From an uncultured Anaerolineae bacterium (GTDB lineage Bacteria > Chloroflexota > Anaerolineae > Promineifilales > Promineifilaceae): a stretch of DNA of 64,000 nucleotides. The position numbers were made by a program, and so were the translations under genes. The stretch is from the NCBI GenBank assembly GCA_905479495.1, contig CAJQMR010000031.1, positions 40,283 to 104,282 on the forward strand, in the 5' to 3' direction. Under the pieces are notes generated by a model. It did no database searches, had not been told where the DNA came from, and saw nothing but the letters and a program-made list of their open reading frames with translations. The stretch's first letter is position 1, and the number at the start of each line of letters is the position of its first letter. This document shows, piece after piece, positions 42,482-52,286 of the stretch.

Positions 42482-43471
42482 ATGCCAAAACTATGCGTCA
42501 TGCCCGGTGATGGTATCGGGCAAGAAGTGATTCCGGCAGCGGTGGCCATTTTGCAAGCCGCCCTGCCCGATTTGGAAATTGTGGAGGCGGAAGCCGGTTG
42601 GGGCTGCTTTGAAAAACACGGTGTCTCGGTGCCGCCAAAAACACTTGACCAGATTCGGGCCTGCGGGGCAGGATTGTTTGGCGCAGTGTCGTCGCCGTCG
42701 CGCAAAGTGGCTGGTTACAAAAGCGCCATCCTGACGCTGCGCCAGGAACTCAATCTCTATGCGAATATTCGCCCGGTGCAAAGCTGGCCGCGTGTCTCGC
42801 CCCGCCCGGACGTGAATCTAATTGTGGTGCGGGAGAACAGCGAAGGATTGTACGTCGGGCAAGAGCAATCGGATGGGGAAACGGCCGTTGCCGAACGCAT
42901 CATCACTCGGCAGGCAAGTGAACGGATTGGGCAAAAAACGGCCGAACTGGTGCAGCAGTTGGGTCGCCAAAAAGTAACCCTCGTGCACAAGGCCAACGTG
43001 CTGCCGCTGACCGATGGCCTGTTTCGGGATACGGTGCGGCAGGAAATTGCCCGTCTCAGCCCGGAAACGGAAATCGACGAACTGCTGGTAGATGTGGCCG
43101 CTCTGAAAATGGTTGGCTCCCCAGAAATATTTGATGTGATTGTGACGACCAACTTGTTTGGCGATATTTTGTCGGACGCGGCGGCGCATTGGGGTGGCGG
43201 GCTGGGGTTGGCGGCCTCACTAAATTTGGGGGATGGCCTGGCCATTGCCGAGCCGGTGCATGGCTCTGCGCCGGACATTGCCGGGCAGGGCATTGCCAAT
43301 CCGCTGGCGGCAGTGCTGAGTACGGCACTGCTGGCGCGATTTGTGTGGGGTTTGGGAGCGGTGGCGGATCGGTTGGAAACGGCCGTTTATCAAACCCTCG
43401 CCGCTGAAAATTATCCGCGGCTCACAACCACGCGCGCCATTCAAGCGGCCGTTTTAGCTAATCTTGGGTAA
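42482..43471 (+). CDS. lysB: Homoisocitrate dehydrogenase
   Basis: 329 residues from ATG 42482, right after lysU. Isocitrate/isopropylmalate dehydrogenase family: MPGDGIGQEVIPA, VRENSEGLYVGQEQ (the homoisocitrate/isocitrate-type substrate loop rather than the IPMDH one), LVHKANVLPLTDGLF, IVTTNLFGDILSDAA and EPVHGSAPDIAGQGIANP. Decarboxylates homoisocitrate to 2-oxoadipate with NAD. An earlier ATG at 42401 overlaps lysU and lacks support. Last gene of the operon; the aminoadipate aminotransferase (LysN type) that should follow in the pathway is not here. Confidence 0.92.
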   Translation: MPKLCVMPGDGIGQEVIPAAVAILQAALPDLEIVEAEAGWGCFEKHGVSVPPKTLDQIRACGAGLFGAVSSPSRKVAGYKSAILTLRQELNLYANIRPVQSWPRVSPRPDVNLIVVRENSEGLYVGQEQSDGETAVAERIITRQASERIGQKTAELVQQLGRQKVTLVHKANVLPLTDGLFRDTVRQEIARLSPETEIDELLVDVAALKMVGSPEIFDVIVTTNLFGDILSDAAAHWGGGLGLAASLNLGDGLAIAEPVHGSAPDIAGQGIANPLAAVLSTALLARFVWGLGAVADRLETAVYQTLAAENYPRLTTTRAIQAAVLANLG

Positions 43472-43480
43472 ACAACCGGA

Positions 43481-43608
43481 TGTCATTCTGAGCGAAGCGA
43501 AGAATCCCTATGGCATACCCATAAAGCACACTTAGTCCGCGAGCAAAGATTATAGTTAGCCAAGTTTCGAGGGATTCTTCATTTCGCTGCGCTTCATTCA
43601 GAATGACA
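43481..43608. repeat. MITE-like element with TGTCATTCTGA terminal inverted repeats
   Basis: 128 bp. Left end TGTCATTCTGAGCGAAGCGAAGAATCCC, written here in two halves as TGTCATTCTGAGCGAAGCGA and AGAATCCC, matches the right end after inversion with one small insertion. No coding capacity. Its right end reaches into the O-antigen-ligase-like gene and gives that gene its TGA. A right half-copy is at 54510-54562. Confidence 0.8.
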
Positions 43609-45091
43609 ATTCACGCTTGTCTGTATTTGTCTGTATCCTATTCTGGTCAGCAACACCGAGGCGGGTTACGGCCGTTGCCAGCCCCACCAGCAGCCAGAAG
43701 GCCGTCACTGCGTGGTGAAATTCTAAATTAAAAAGATAATGGTCAAAAATGCCTGCCGCCAGCCCGCCGACGATGGCCGCGTGCAAACCCAGCCAGAGCG
43801 CGTCCAGTTCTTCGTGCGCCTTGAAAATGTGGCGGTGAGAAAGACCGTAAAAAAAGAGAGTGCCGATGACAGCAAAGAAAGCCAGCAGCCCAACGAGACC
43901 CATCACCTGGGCAATCGTCAGGTAGACGTTGGCCACACCGAGATAAAGGTCAATATCCGGCGTCCCAGCAAAGCCGACGCCAATGATGGGATAACGGCCA
44001 ATGAGCGTCAGTGCGTCCTGATATTCACCAAAACGCATCTGGGTGGCCAAATCCTGACCCTGGATGCCTTCAACAAAACGCTCGATGTAGGTTTGGGCCA
44101 CGGGCAACAGCAGCAACAGCAAGCCACCGCCGAACATGTACGGAATTAACTTCCGGTAACGAAGGATAGCAATAAAACCAAGACCAGCCGCCAAACCAAA
44201 CATCGCCCCGCGTGAGAAAGTGAGCACCACACAGAGGAAAATAGAGCCAACAATGCCCCAAGTGAGCCAGCGCGGGAACAACGGCCGTTTCGCCACCAAC
44301 TGCGGCCCGGCCAAAGCGCCAATCATCAACAGCAGCCCGCCCAACACGTTGGGGTCTACCGAGGTGCTGATGGCTCGTTCAGACAACTCTGGGTTTTCTT
44401 CAATGTAGCGAATCACCCAGCCGCCGGGGTAACCAATTCGCGTCAGGAAATTGAGGATGGTGTTGGTTGTGTCTTCTGGTAAGAGCCATAAAATGATGCC
44501 GAGAACGGCCGCACCAGCCCCAGCCAATAAAACCACCCTCACCATGCGCTCCAATCGTGCCTGCGTACGGCAAAAGTCCACAATGACATAGACAAAGCCC
44601 AAGCTGAGCAGCAGCTCGGCAAATTTACGCAGCAGTGTGGGCGTTAGCGGCCCATTGCTCAGGCCAAAAATAAAGGCGAAAAGGGCTACCAGGATGAACA
44701 GAAGCAGCGGCAGGGCAATGGGCGCGGTGACTAAATCCCGCTGCTGTCCGGTAACAATCCCCAGCAGCCAAACACCAATGACCGCTCCCAGCGCTAAATC
44801 GAGGAAAGTGGGCGTCAGACCAATATCCACCGGTAGGGTAGCAAAAGGCAGCAGGCAAACTACGGCAATGACACCCCAAAAGCCAATCTCAATGTCGCGC
44901 AGGACAACGTAGGCAGTGACGACAGCGATAATGAATGCTGCGCCAGCCAATGGTCCGCCAAAACCAAGAATGATGCCGCCGAGAACGGCCGTACCGCCCA
45001 GCAACACCCCCAACGCCCACTTTGATTGGGTCGGATTGAGTGCTTGGGACCAGCGTTTTCCACTCTTGGGTTCTTGCGTAACGGTTGCCAT
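43598..45091 (-). CDS. O-antigen ligase/polymerase-like membrane protein (Wzy_C)
   Basis: 497 residues, about 12 hydrophobic helices. A long extracytoplasmic loop near the C-terminal half with FGEYQDALTLIGRYPIIGVGFAG (about 335-357) is the Wzy_C/O-antigen ligase hallmark, and FLCVVLTFSRGAMFGLAAGLG precedes it. Probably polymerises or ligates a surface polysaccharide. Starts at ATG 45091, sharing one base with the TGA of the MazG-like gene (TGATG). The last residues (ELSF) and the stop come from the MITE end, so the original C-terminus may have been longer. Confidence 0.87.
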   Translation of the reverse strand: MATVTQEPKSGKRWSQALNPTQSKWALGVLLGGTAVLGGIILGFGGPLAGAAFIIAVVTAYVVLRDIEIGFWGVIAVVCLLPFATLPVDIGLTPTFLDLALGAVIGVWLLGIVTGQQRDLVTAPIALPLLLFILVALFAFIFGLSNGPLTPTLLRKFAELLLSLGFVYVIVDFCRTQARLERMVRVVLLAGAGAAVLGIILWLLPEDTTNTILNFLTRIGYPGGWVIRYIEENPELSERAISTSVDPNVLGGLLLMIGALAGPQLVAKRPLFPRWLTWGIVGSIFLCVVLTFSRGAMFGLAAGLGFIAILRYRKLIPYMFGGGLLLLLLPVAQTYIERFVEGIQGQDLATQMRFGEYQDALTLIGRYPIIGVGFAGTPDIDLYLGVANVYLTIAQVMGLVGLLAFFAVIGTLFFYGLSHRHIFKAHEELDALWLGLHAAIVGGLAAGIFDHYLFNLEFHHAVTAFWLLVGLATAVTRLGVADQNRIQTNTDKRELSF

Positions 45092-45399
45092 CAATCAATA
45101 AATCCTTCTGCAAGCAGCTTTTGGTACGACAGCTCAATCGAGTCGGCCAATTCTGCTTCGATTTTGTAATGCATGGCCAAAGTGAGGGCACAGCGCAGCA
45201 CGTCCTGCACCTCTTTAGCCAGCTTGATTGTATCGGGTTCGCCCATTTTTTGCCGCTTGACGCCGCTGCTCTCGAAGTGATTCACCTGTGCCGCCAGCTC
45301 ACCACATTCTTCTGCCAGGCGCGTCACCATCTGGAACGGATCGTTGCCATTGGGGAAGCGTTTCATGAGGCCGTGGCTGATTTGGACCAGTTTTTCCAT
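45091..45399 (-). CDS. MazG-like nucleotide pyrophosphohydrolase family protein
   Basis: 102 residues, all helical. The EEXXE-type metal motif is visible in RLAEECGELAAQ (residues about 28-39), followed by a second acidic helix KLAKEVQDVLRCAL (KxxxE..D), the usual pattern of single-domain MazG/iMazG proteins that hydrolyse non-canonical NTPs. The gene is translationally coupled to the membrane protein downstream. Substrate cannot be deduced. Confidence 0.82.
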   Translation of the reverse strand: MEKLVQISHGLMKRFPNGNDPFQMVTRLAEECGELAAQVNHFESSGVKRQKMGEPDTIKLAKEVQDVLRCALTLAMHYKIEAELADSIELSYQKLLAEGFID

Positions 45400-45404
45400 A
45401 TTTT

Positions 45405-45440
45405 TATCCGCAGATTACACAGATTTCGCAGATTATTCGG
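45405..45440. repeat. Intergenic repeat, CGCAGATTACACAGATTTCGCAGATT type
   Basis: Tandem CAGATT-based units between the GT39 gene and the MazG-like gene. The stop codon TAA of the GT39 gene (minus strand) is inside it. Confidence 0.7.
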
Positions 45441-47817
45441 TTATTCGGAGCAGAGTAAGCTGGAGAAAATCGTCGGTGGGACGGCCGTCTTCCGCAATCA
45501 TCTGCAAGCGATCAAAGCTCCCTGTTTCTGTGACGCTGTAAAAGCCTAAGTGAATAGGGTAGGCATTTGCTGGGGCATCAGGATTGATAGGAATTTTCAC
45601 CGGGATCGCCTGCAATTCTCCTGGCTGCCAGAGCGATGTAGATTGTCCTAAATTCACATTTGCCCACAGCGTTGTGTCCTTATCGACAATCTGAACAAAG
45701 AGTGTGTAATCGGTGGTTAACGGCCGTTTCGCCCGCCAGTACAACGTTAAATCTACCGACTCACCCGCCGTCACCTGCCGGGGAGCCAACTCAAAGCCAA
45801 CCAGCTCCAGCTCGTTTTCAAAATTGACCAACGTTGGATTGGGCACATCGCCCGGCACCGGTTCCAGAGAGATTGTCTCTAAAACAACCGAATCCTGTCC
45901 ATTCGTCAGGGGCAGTCGCTCCTGTTCAGCGGTGTAAAAATCATAGATGCCAACGCTAAGCTCTAAATTTGCGGGGGCAACGGCCGTTTCTGGAATCGTC
46001 AGCTGATAATAATTAAATATCCGCTCACCTGGCTCCAGCAGTGACGTTGGCTGCAAGCCCTGGTCCAGAAACATGTCTCGCTGGGCAATGGGCACGCCAA
46101 TCACCGGGTCATTCAGATGGACAAAAACGCTCCAGTTGCGCTCCATTGGGGCCAGCACTTCCCATTCCAGCAGTAGATCAATCGTGTCGCCTGGTTGGTA
46201 GGTGGATTTTTGCTGGGAGACGGCCGTTTGCCCAATCTCGTACCCCACCAGCCGCAGCTTCTCATCAAAACTCGCATCAACCGACTGCTGCTCCAACCAG
46301 GGAGCAGTGTGCTGGTTCAAGGCGTAAGCCGGACGAATCCAGGCCAACGGTGCCAGCGCCGCCAGCACAAAAAGGAACCCCGCCACACCCAAAATTACCT
46401 TCTGGCCTAGAGAACGCGGCAGCCAGCCAACTAAGCCAGCCACCAGCAGCACGTTAATCGCCGAAATCGCCGTAAACACCAGCCGCCCCTGCGAAGACCA
46501 CGTCGTCGTGGCCCACTGAATCAGCCCGACCACCACGGCAGCGACAAAGAGCAGACACACAACCAGAGCAAATTTGGCCGAAATAAAGTTTAAGAGACTA
46601 GAGACCAGAGATTGGAGACTGATTTTAATCTCTAATCTCCAATCTCTAATCTCCCTCACTAAATAAACCACAAACCCCAACACCCCCACAACCACTACGC
46701 CGTTCAAAACGTGGTAAATCCACAGCGGCAGCGGCACATTGACGCCGCCAAACAGCCCCCAGTAGGAAAGCATAAAGCCCCAGCGCTCGCTCCACAGCTG
46801 GACCAACGAGGCCGGATGGGCACGCTGGCCCAGCACGGCGATAAAGGCACTCCAACCCAGAAAATCGCCATACAGCACAATGTTGCGCCAATACCACCAG
46901 CCAGCAATTAAAATCACGGGCAGCAAGAGGATGAGGAAGGAAACTGCCGTTTTCCCTAAAACCCTCAAAATATCCCCCCAAAAACCCTCTCTGTGTCCCT
47001 CTGCGCCTTCTCTGCGCAACTCCGCGTTCCTCTCTCCCCAATAAGCGATAAAAATTGTGCCCACCGCCAGCGGCAGCAACCCAAACGTACCCTCTTTGGT
47101 AAGCAAAGCCAGACCAATGACTGCACCTATGAGAAGCCATCTTTTTAAGTAATCAGTATTCAGTAACCAGTAATCAGTAACTGAATACTGACCCACTGAG
47201 TACTGTTTACTAACAGATCTGATCATCAACAAAATCGCCAGCGAGGCCAGCGGAATAGCCAAATTATCGTTGTTCACCGCGCCGCTGATGAAGAGAAACA
47301 TGGGCGTAAACGCATTGAGCGCCGCCGCGCCTAAAGCAATTTCTGGCCGGTTGGGGGCCAGTTCCTTGCCGATGAGATAGGTCAGGTAAACGGTAAGCGC
47401 GCCGAGCAGCACCGAAAACAAGCGCACAATACGCACTGCCAGCAGCGTACCCTGCCATGGATTCCACGCAGGATTGTGGATGGTAAGATTAATATTGCCG
47501 TCGTCGGTGAGGATGCCGTTATCCACGTGGGGGTTTTCCCAGCGGATGGTTTCCATGTCGCTGGCGTCCATCCAAAAGGTAAGCGCTGCACCAAGATAGT
47601 AGTAAAGCGGTGGCTGGCTGGCCTCCTGTTTCCACGGCCCAGCCTGCGCCGGATCAAACACCTGCACTGGCAGCGGATTGCCGTCAGCCAAATGACGAAT
47701 CATCGGATAATGCCACAGCTCGTCTGAGGCCTCAAAAACAGGCGTCACGAGGGCATATATCGCCCCCAAGATCACAAACAGCCCCAGGATGAGGCGCAAC
47801 CAGCGTCGTTCATTCAT
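45433..47817 (-). CDS. GT39-family membrane glycosyltransferase interrupted in frame by three repeat insertions
   Basis: 794 residues. First loop FEASDELWHYPMIRHL carries the acidic pair, and QPPLYYYLGAALTFW is a typical GT39 motif. About 10-12 helices to residue 490, then two beta-sandwich units (DTIDLLLEWEVLAP and VDLTLYWRAKRPLTTDYTLFVQI). The gene carries three stretches made of the intergenic repeat families, all in frame: about residues 200-224 (YSVGQYSVTDYWLLNTDYLK), 259-279 (NAELRREGAEGHREGFW) and 384-409 (REIRDWRLEIKISLQSLVSS). They fall in loops or between helices. The protein probably remains functional, but this is untested. Confidence 0.85.
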   Translation of the reverse strand: MNERRWLRLILGLFVILGAIYALVTPVFEASDELWHYPMIRHLADGNPLPVQVFDPAQAGPWKQEASQPPLYYYLGAALTFWMDASDMETIRWENPHVDNGILTDDGNINLTIHNPAWNPWQGTLLAVRIVRLFSVLLGALTVYLTYLIGKELAPNRPEIALGAAALNAFTPMFLFISGAVNNDNLAIPLASLAILLMIRSVSKQYSVGQYSVTDYWLLNTDYLKRWLLIGAVIGLALLTKEGTFGLLPLAVGTIFIAYWGERNAELRREGAEGHREGFWGDILRVLGKTAVSFLILLLPVILIAGWWYWRNIVLYGDFLGWSAFIAVLGQRAHPASLVQLWSERWGFMLSYWGLFGGVNVPLPLWIYHVLNGVVVVGVLGFVVYLVREIRDWRLEIKISLQSLVSSLLNFISAKFALVVCLLFVAAVVVGLIQWATTTWSSQGRLVFTAISAINVLLVAGLVGWLPRSLGQKVILGVAGFLFVLAALAPLAWIRPAYALNQHTAPWLEQQSVDASFDEKLRLVGYEIGQTAVSQQKSTYQPGDTIDLLLEWEVLAPMERNWSVFVHLNDPVIGVPIAQRDMFLDQGLQPTSLLEPGERIFNYYQLTIPETAVAPANLELSVGIYDFYTAEQERLPLTNGQDSVVLETISLEPVPGDVPNPTLVNFENELELVGFELAPRQVTAGESVDLTLYWRAKRPLTTDYTLFVQIVDKDTTLWANVNLGQSTSLWQPGELQAIPVKIPINPDAPANAYPIHLGFYSVTETGSFDRLQMIAEDGRPTDDFLQLTLLRITE

Positions 47818-47892
47818 AGCGGGCTGATTGTACCCATCTGGGGCTGTGCTGCCACCTGCGTTAAGACTACATTTACGATACGGCCGTCTTCT

Positions 47893-47920
47893 CGGTAATC
47901 AGTTTTCAGTAGGTCAGTAA

Positions 47921-47935
<15 letters not shown>
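47893..47935. repeat. Repeat GGTAATCAGTTTTCAGTAGGTCAGTAATCAGTG type at hemL 3' end
   Basis: TAATCAGT/GGTCAGTAATCAG units, same family as 7930-8006, overlapping the last four codons and stop of hemL. Confidence 0.7.
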
Positions 47936-49213
<1,278 letters not shown>

Positions 49214-49235
49214 TCTATATTCCCTTTGATTCAAT

Positions 49236-49290
49236 GGGACGCAGATTTACCTGATCTTCCTGATCAGATAAATCAGGATAATCTGCGTTC
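49236..49290. repeat. Hairpin repeat between hemE and hemL
   Basis: GACGCAGATTTACCTGATC is matched by GATAAATCAGGATAATCTGCGTTC after a short loop. A similar hairpin stands between hemB and hemE. Confidence 0.7.
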
Positions 49291-49292
49291 TA

Positions 49293-50363
49293 TTAGCGGC
49301 TGGTTTGCTCCTGCACATACGCGACTAGTCGTTTAACGGTATCTGTGGGGACGTTGGGGAAAATGCCGTGGCCGAGGTTGAAGATGTGTCCAGAACGGCC
49401 GTTTACCCTTCTCAACACATCATCCACCTTCGTCTTCACCGTTTCCCAATCCGTTAGCAGCACCGTGGGGTCCAGATTACCCTGTACCGCTTGGTTAAAG
49501 CCCACTTTTTCCCAGGCCAAATCCAGTGGAATGCGCCAATCGACACCAATGACTGAGCCGCCACAAGCAGCCACCTCATCCAGATACAATGCTGTGCCCG
49601 TACTAAAATTGATCGTAGGCACTTTCGCTTTTTCAAGCTCGGCAAAAAGCAGCGTGTTGTACGGTTGAATATAACGTACGTAATCCTGCATCCCCAGTGC
49701 CAATCCAGCCCAAGAATCAAATAGCTGCAACGCAGAAGCCCCAGCTTTTGCCTGGTTCAGCAAATAATCAGCCTGTACCGTTGCCAACTTGCGCATCAGC
49801 ATGTCCCAGGCGTCTGGATATTGGTACATCAGCGCTTTGGTTTTCTCGTAATTTTTGCTGCCGCCGCCCTCAATAGCGTAGCTGGCCAGCGTGAACGGCG
49901 CACCGGCAAAGCCAATCAGCGGCACGCCACGCGGCGTTAGTTCCGCCGCCACCAGCCGAATCGCCTCCAGGGTGAAGCCCATATTTTCCTCGGCGGGAGG
50001 GGTCTGGAGCGCTTCAATATCGGCCACCGTGCGGATTGGATTGTAAATGACTGGCCCTTCGCCCTTCACAAACTCTAAATTCAGGCCCATCCCCACTAGG
50101 GGCGGCAAAATGTCCGAGAAGATGATGGCAGCATCCATGCCAAAGGCATTAATTGGCTGGAGGGTGATTTCGGCGGCCAACTCCGGCGTGCGAATGACCT
50201 CTAACATACTGTGTTTGGCGCGAATGGCGCGATATTCTGGCATGTAACGCCCCGCCTGGCGCATCAGCCAGATGGGCGTGTGGTCCACCGGCTCGCGGCG
50301 GCAGGCGCGCAAGAAAGTAGATGTTTCAATTAAACTCTGAGTATCGGTCACAGCTGTGTTCAT
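49293..50363 (-). CDS. hemE: Uroporphyrinogen decarboxylase
   Basis: 356 residues. PIWLMRQAGRYMPEYRAIR is the N-terminal signature with the invariant Arg pair; FSDILPPLVGMGL, IGFAGAPFTLASYAIEGGGSKNY and GHGIFPNVPTDTVKRLV follow. Removes four carboxyl groups from uroporphyrinogen III to form coproporphyrinogen III in the cytoplasm. Full length. Confidence 0.96.
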   Translation of the reverse strand: MNTAVTDTQSLIETSTFLRACRREPVDHTPIWLMRQAGRYMPEYRAIRAKHSMLEVIRTPELAAEITLQPINAFGMDAAIIFSDILPPLVGMGLNLEFVKGEGPVIYNPIRTVADIEALQTPPAEENMGFTLEAIRLVAAELTPRGVPLIGFAGAPFTLASYAIEGGGSKNYEKTKALMYQYPDAWDMLMRKLATVQADYLLNQAKAGASALQLFDSWAGLALGMQDYVRYIQPYNTLLFAELEKAKVPTINFSTGTALYLDEVAACGGSVIGVDWRIPLDLAWEKVGFNQAVQGNLDPTVLLTDWETVKTKVDDVLRRVNGRSGHIFNLGHGIFPNVPTDTVKRLVAYVQEQTSR

Positions 50364-50380
50364 ATTTATTCCTTAAAACA

Positions 50381-50438
50381 TGGAGCGCCGATTTTCCTGA
50401 TCAGCCTGATCATGGGAATCAGGAAAATCAGCGTTCTA
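50381..50438. repeat. Hairpin repeat between hemB and hemE
   Basis: GATTTTCCTGAT (50390-50401) pairs with ATCAGGAAAATC (50418-50429); outer flanks also match partly. Same kind as 49236-49290. Confidence 0.7.
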
Positions 50439-50462
50439 TTTTCGTTCACAAAATCGCTTTTA

Positions 50463-51482
50463 TCATCGCAGCCATGAAGCGGCGGCCAAAGCGTGATAAG
50501 TAATAATCAGATCGGCACCAGCACGTTTGATGCTGGTCAGCGTCTCCATCACAGCTTTTTCTTCGTCCAGCCAGCCGTTGGCGGCAGCGGCTTTGAGCAT
50601 GGCGTATTCACCACTCACATTGTAAGCGGCCAGGGGCAGCTCTGGGAAATGGTCGCGCAGCTGGCGAATAATGTCCAGGTAAGCCAGGGCGGGCTTCACC
50701 ATGAGAAAGTCGGCCCCTTCGTCTACATCGAGAGCGGCTTCACGCAGGGCTTCACGGCCGTTTGCCGGGTCCATCTGATGCGTTTTGCGGTCGCCAAACT
50801 TGGGCGCACCGTCAGCCGCGTCACGAAACGGCCCATAAAAAGCAGAGGCATATTTAACGGCGTAGGACATAATGGGCAGCTGGCTGTAGCCAGATACATC
50901 CAGCCCGCCGCGCAGGGCCGCTACCATGCCATCCATCATGCCGCTGGGAGCCACGATGTCGGCTCCGGCATCGGCGTGGGAAACGGCCACGTCAATCAGG
51001 ATAGGCAGCGTTTCGTCGTTGAGCACATGCCCGTGATCATCCAGCAGGCCGCAGTGGCCGTGGTCGGTGTATTCACACAGGCACACGTCGGTGATAACGA
51101 CCAGTTCTGGCAGCTCTTGCTTGATGGCCCGAATGGCCTGCTGCACGATGCCATCTGGGGCAAAGTTTTCTAAGCCGACCGGGTCTTTGTGGGCCGGTAA
51201 GCCAAACAGAAGAACGGCGGGAATGTTAAGTTCGGCCGTTTTTTCCGCTTCCCGCACCGCCTCATCCACTGAAAGCTGGGCAATGCCCGGCATGGAAGCG
51301 ATGGGATTGCGTATTTGCTGACCATGTGTGACAAAAATTGGGTAGATAAAATCAGCCGGATTCAGCGCCGTCTCGCGCACCATGCGCCGCAGCCCAGGAG
51401 TGGCCCGCAGGCGGCGTGGCCGTGTGGGCAAGTCAAGAGCGGGTGTTTTTGTAAGCATTTTCTCCATCATGTATAGCACCAT
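50463..51482 (-). CDS. hemB: Delta-aminolevulinic acid dehydratase (porphobilinogen synthase)
   Basis: 339 residues. TIM barrel with the zinc cysteines in DVCLCEYTDHGHCG, and active-site lysines in YAVKYASAFYGPFRDAA and DFLMVKPALAYLD. The cysteine-rich metal site makes it a zinc-type enzyme. The start may be at one of three close Met codons (residues 1, 5/6 or 9). Condenses two aminolevulinates to porphobilinogen. Confidence 0.96.
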   Translation of the reverse strand: MVLYMMEKMLTKTPALDLPTRPRRLRATPGLRRMVRETALNPADFIYPIFVTHGQQIRNPIASMPGIAQLSVDEAVREAEKTAELNIPAVLLFGLPAHKDPVGLENFAPDGIVQQAIRAIKQELPELVVITDVCLCEYTDHGHCGLLDDHGHVLNDETLPILIDVAVSHADAGADIVAPSGMMDGMVAALRGGLDVSGYSQLPIMSYAVKYASAFYGPFRDAADGAPKFGDRKTHQMDPANGREALREAALDVDEGADFLMVKPALAYLDIIRQLRDHFPELPLAAYNVSGEYAMLKAAAANGWLDEEKAVMETLTSIKRAGADLIITYHALAAASWLR

Positions 51483-51494
51483 TCATTAAGTGAT

Positions 51495-52286
51495 TTAGAT
51501 TTCTCCAGAAACGCCAAGTTTCCGGGGAAATGCAGATTTTAGCTGCTGCACCATGCCGTCGATTGTGTATTCTTCGGGAATGAGCGTCTCAATTAGGCCT
51601 GCTTCAGCAGCCGCCTCGGCGGTTACCGGGCCAATGCAGACGACCCGCGCTGGCTGCAACATCTTTTCCAGCGGCAGGACCAATTTGTCGGGATGATTGG
51701 CCATAATTTTGAAGAAGTTACGCACGCTGGAGGGACTGGTGAATGTGATAGCAGCAAAGCCTTTGTTTAGGTCGGCCCAGGCGGCTGCGGTGGGAACGGC
51801 CGTAACCGTATCATACAGCGGTACCTCCGTCAGGGCTGCCCCCTGCTCCTGGAGCAAATCGGCAATTTCGGGACGGCCAATTTTGGCTCGAGGCAACAGC
51901 ACCTTTTTGTCAGTTAGATCGCCCAACCCCAACACCAACTCCGTGCCCACGAACTCATCAGGCATATAGTCGATGGCAATGTTGCGCTCCGCCAGCCGCT
52001 GGGCTGTGGCCGAACCCACAGCTGCTATATGAGACAGATTTTCTAGCGCCAGATTCAGCTCATCCAGCCGACGCAAAAAAAAGTCAACGGCATTGCCGCT
52101 GGTAAAAATGACCCAGTCGAAGCTAGGCAAAACGGTTAACGCTTCATCAAGCGATCCCCAAGGCAGCGGTTTCAGCTGGATGGTCGGGAATTCCACCGGG
52201 GTAAAGCCAGCTTTGCGCAGTTTTTGGCTAAAGGCGGCCGCCTGATTGGCCGTGCGCGTAACCAGCACGCGGGGCTGCTCAGACAT
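51495..52286 (-). CDS. hemD: Uroporphyrinogen-III synthase
   Basis: 263 residues from ATG 52286. Weakly conserved family, recognised by LVTRTANQAAAFSQKLRKAGF at the start, DWVIFTSGNAVDFFLRRL, IAAVGSATAQRLAE, ITFTSPSSVRNFFKIM and VVCIGPVTAEAAAEAG. Closes and inverts the tetrapyrrole ring. Its ATG overlaps the hemC stop by eight bases, the best argument for this start over an upstream ATG. Confidence 0.92.
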   Translation of the reverse strand: MSEQPRVLVTRTANQAAAFSQKLRKAGFTPVEFPTIQLKPLPWGSLDEALTVLPSFDWVIFTSGNAVDFFLRRLDELNLALENLSHIAAVGSATAQRLAERNIAIDYMPDEFVGTELVLGLGDLTDKKVLLPRAKIGRPEIADLLQEQGAALTEVPLYDTVTAVPTAAAWADLNKGFAAITFTSPSSVRNFFKIMANHPDKLVLPLEKMLQPARVVCIGPVTAEAAAEAGLIETLIPEEYTIDGMVQQLKSAFPRKLGVSGEI

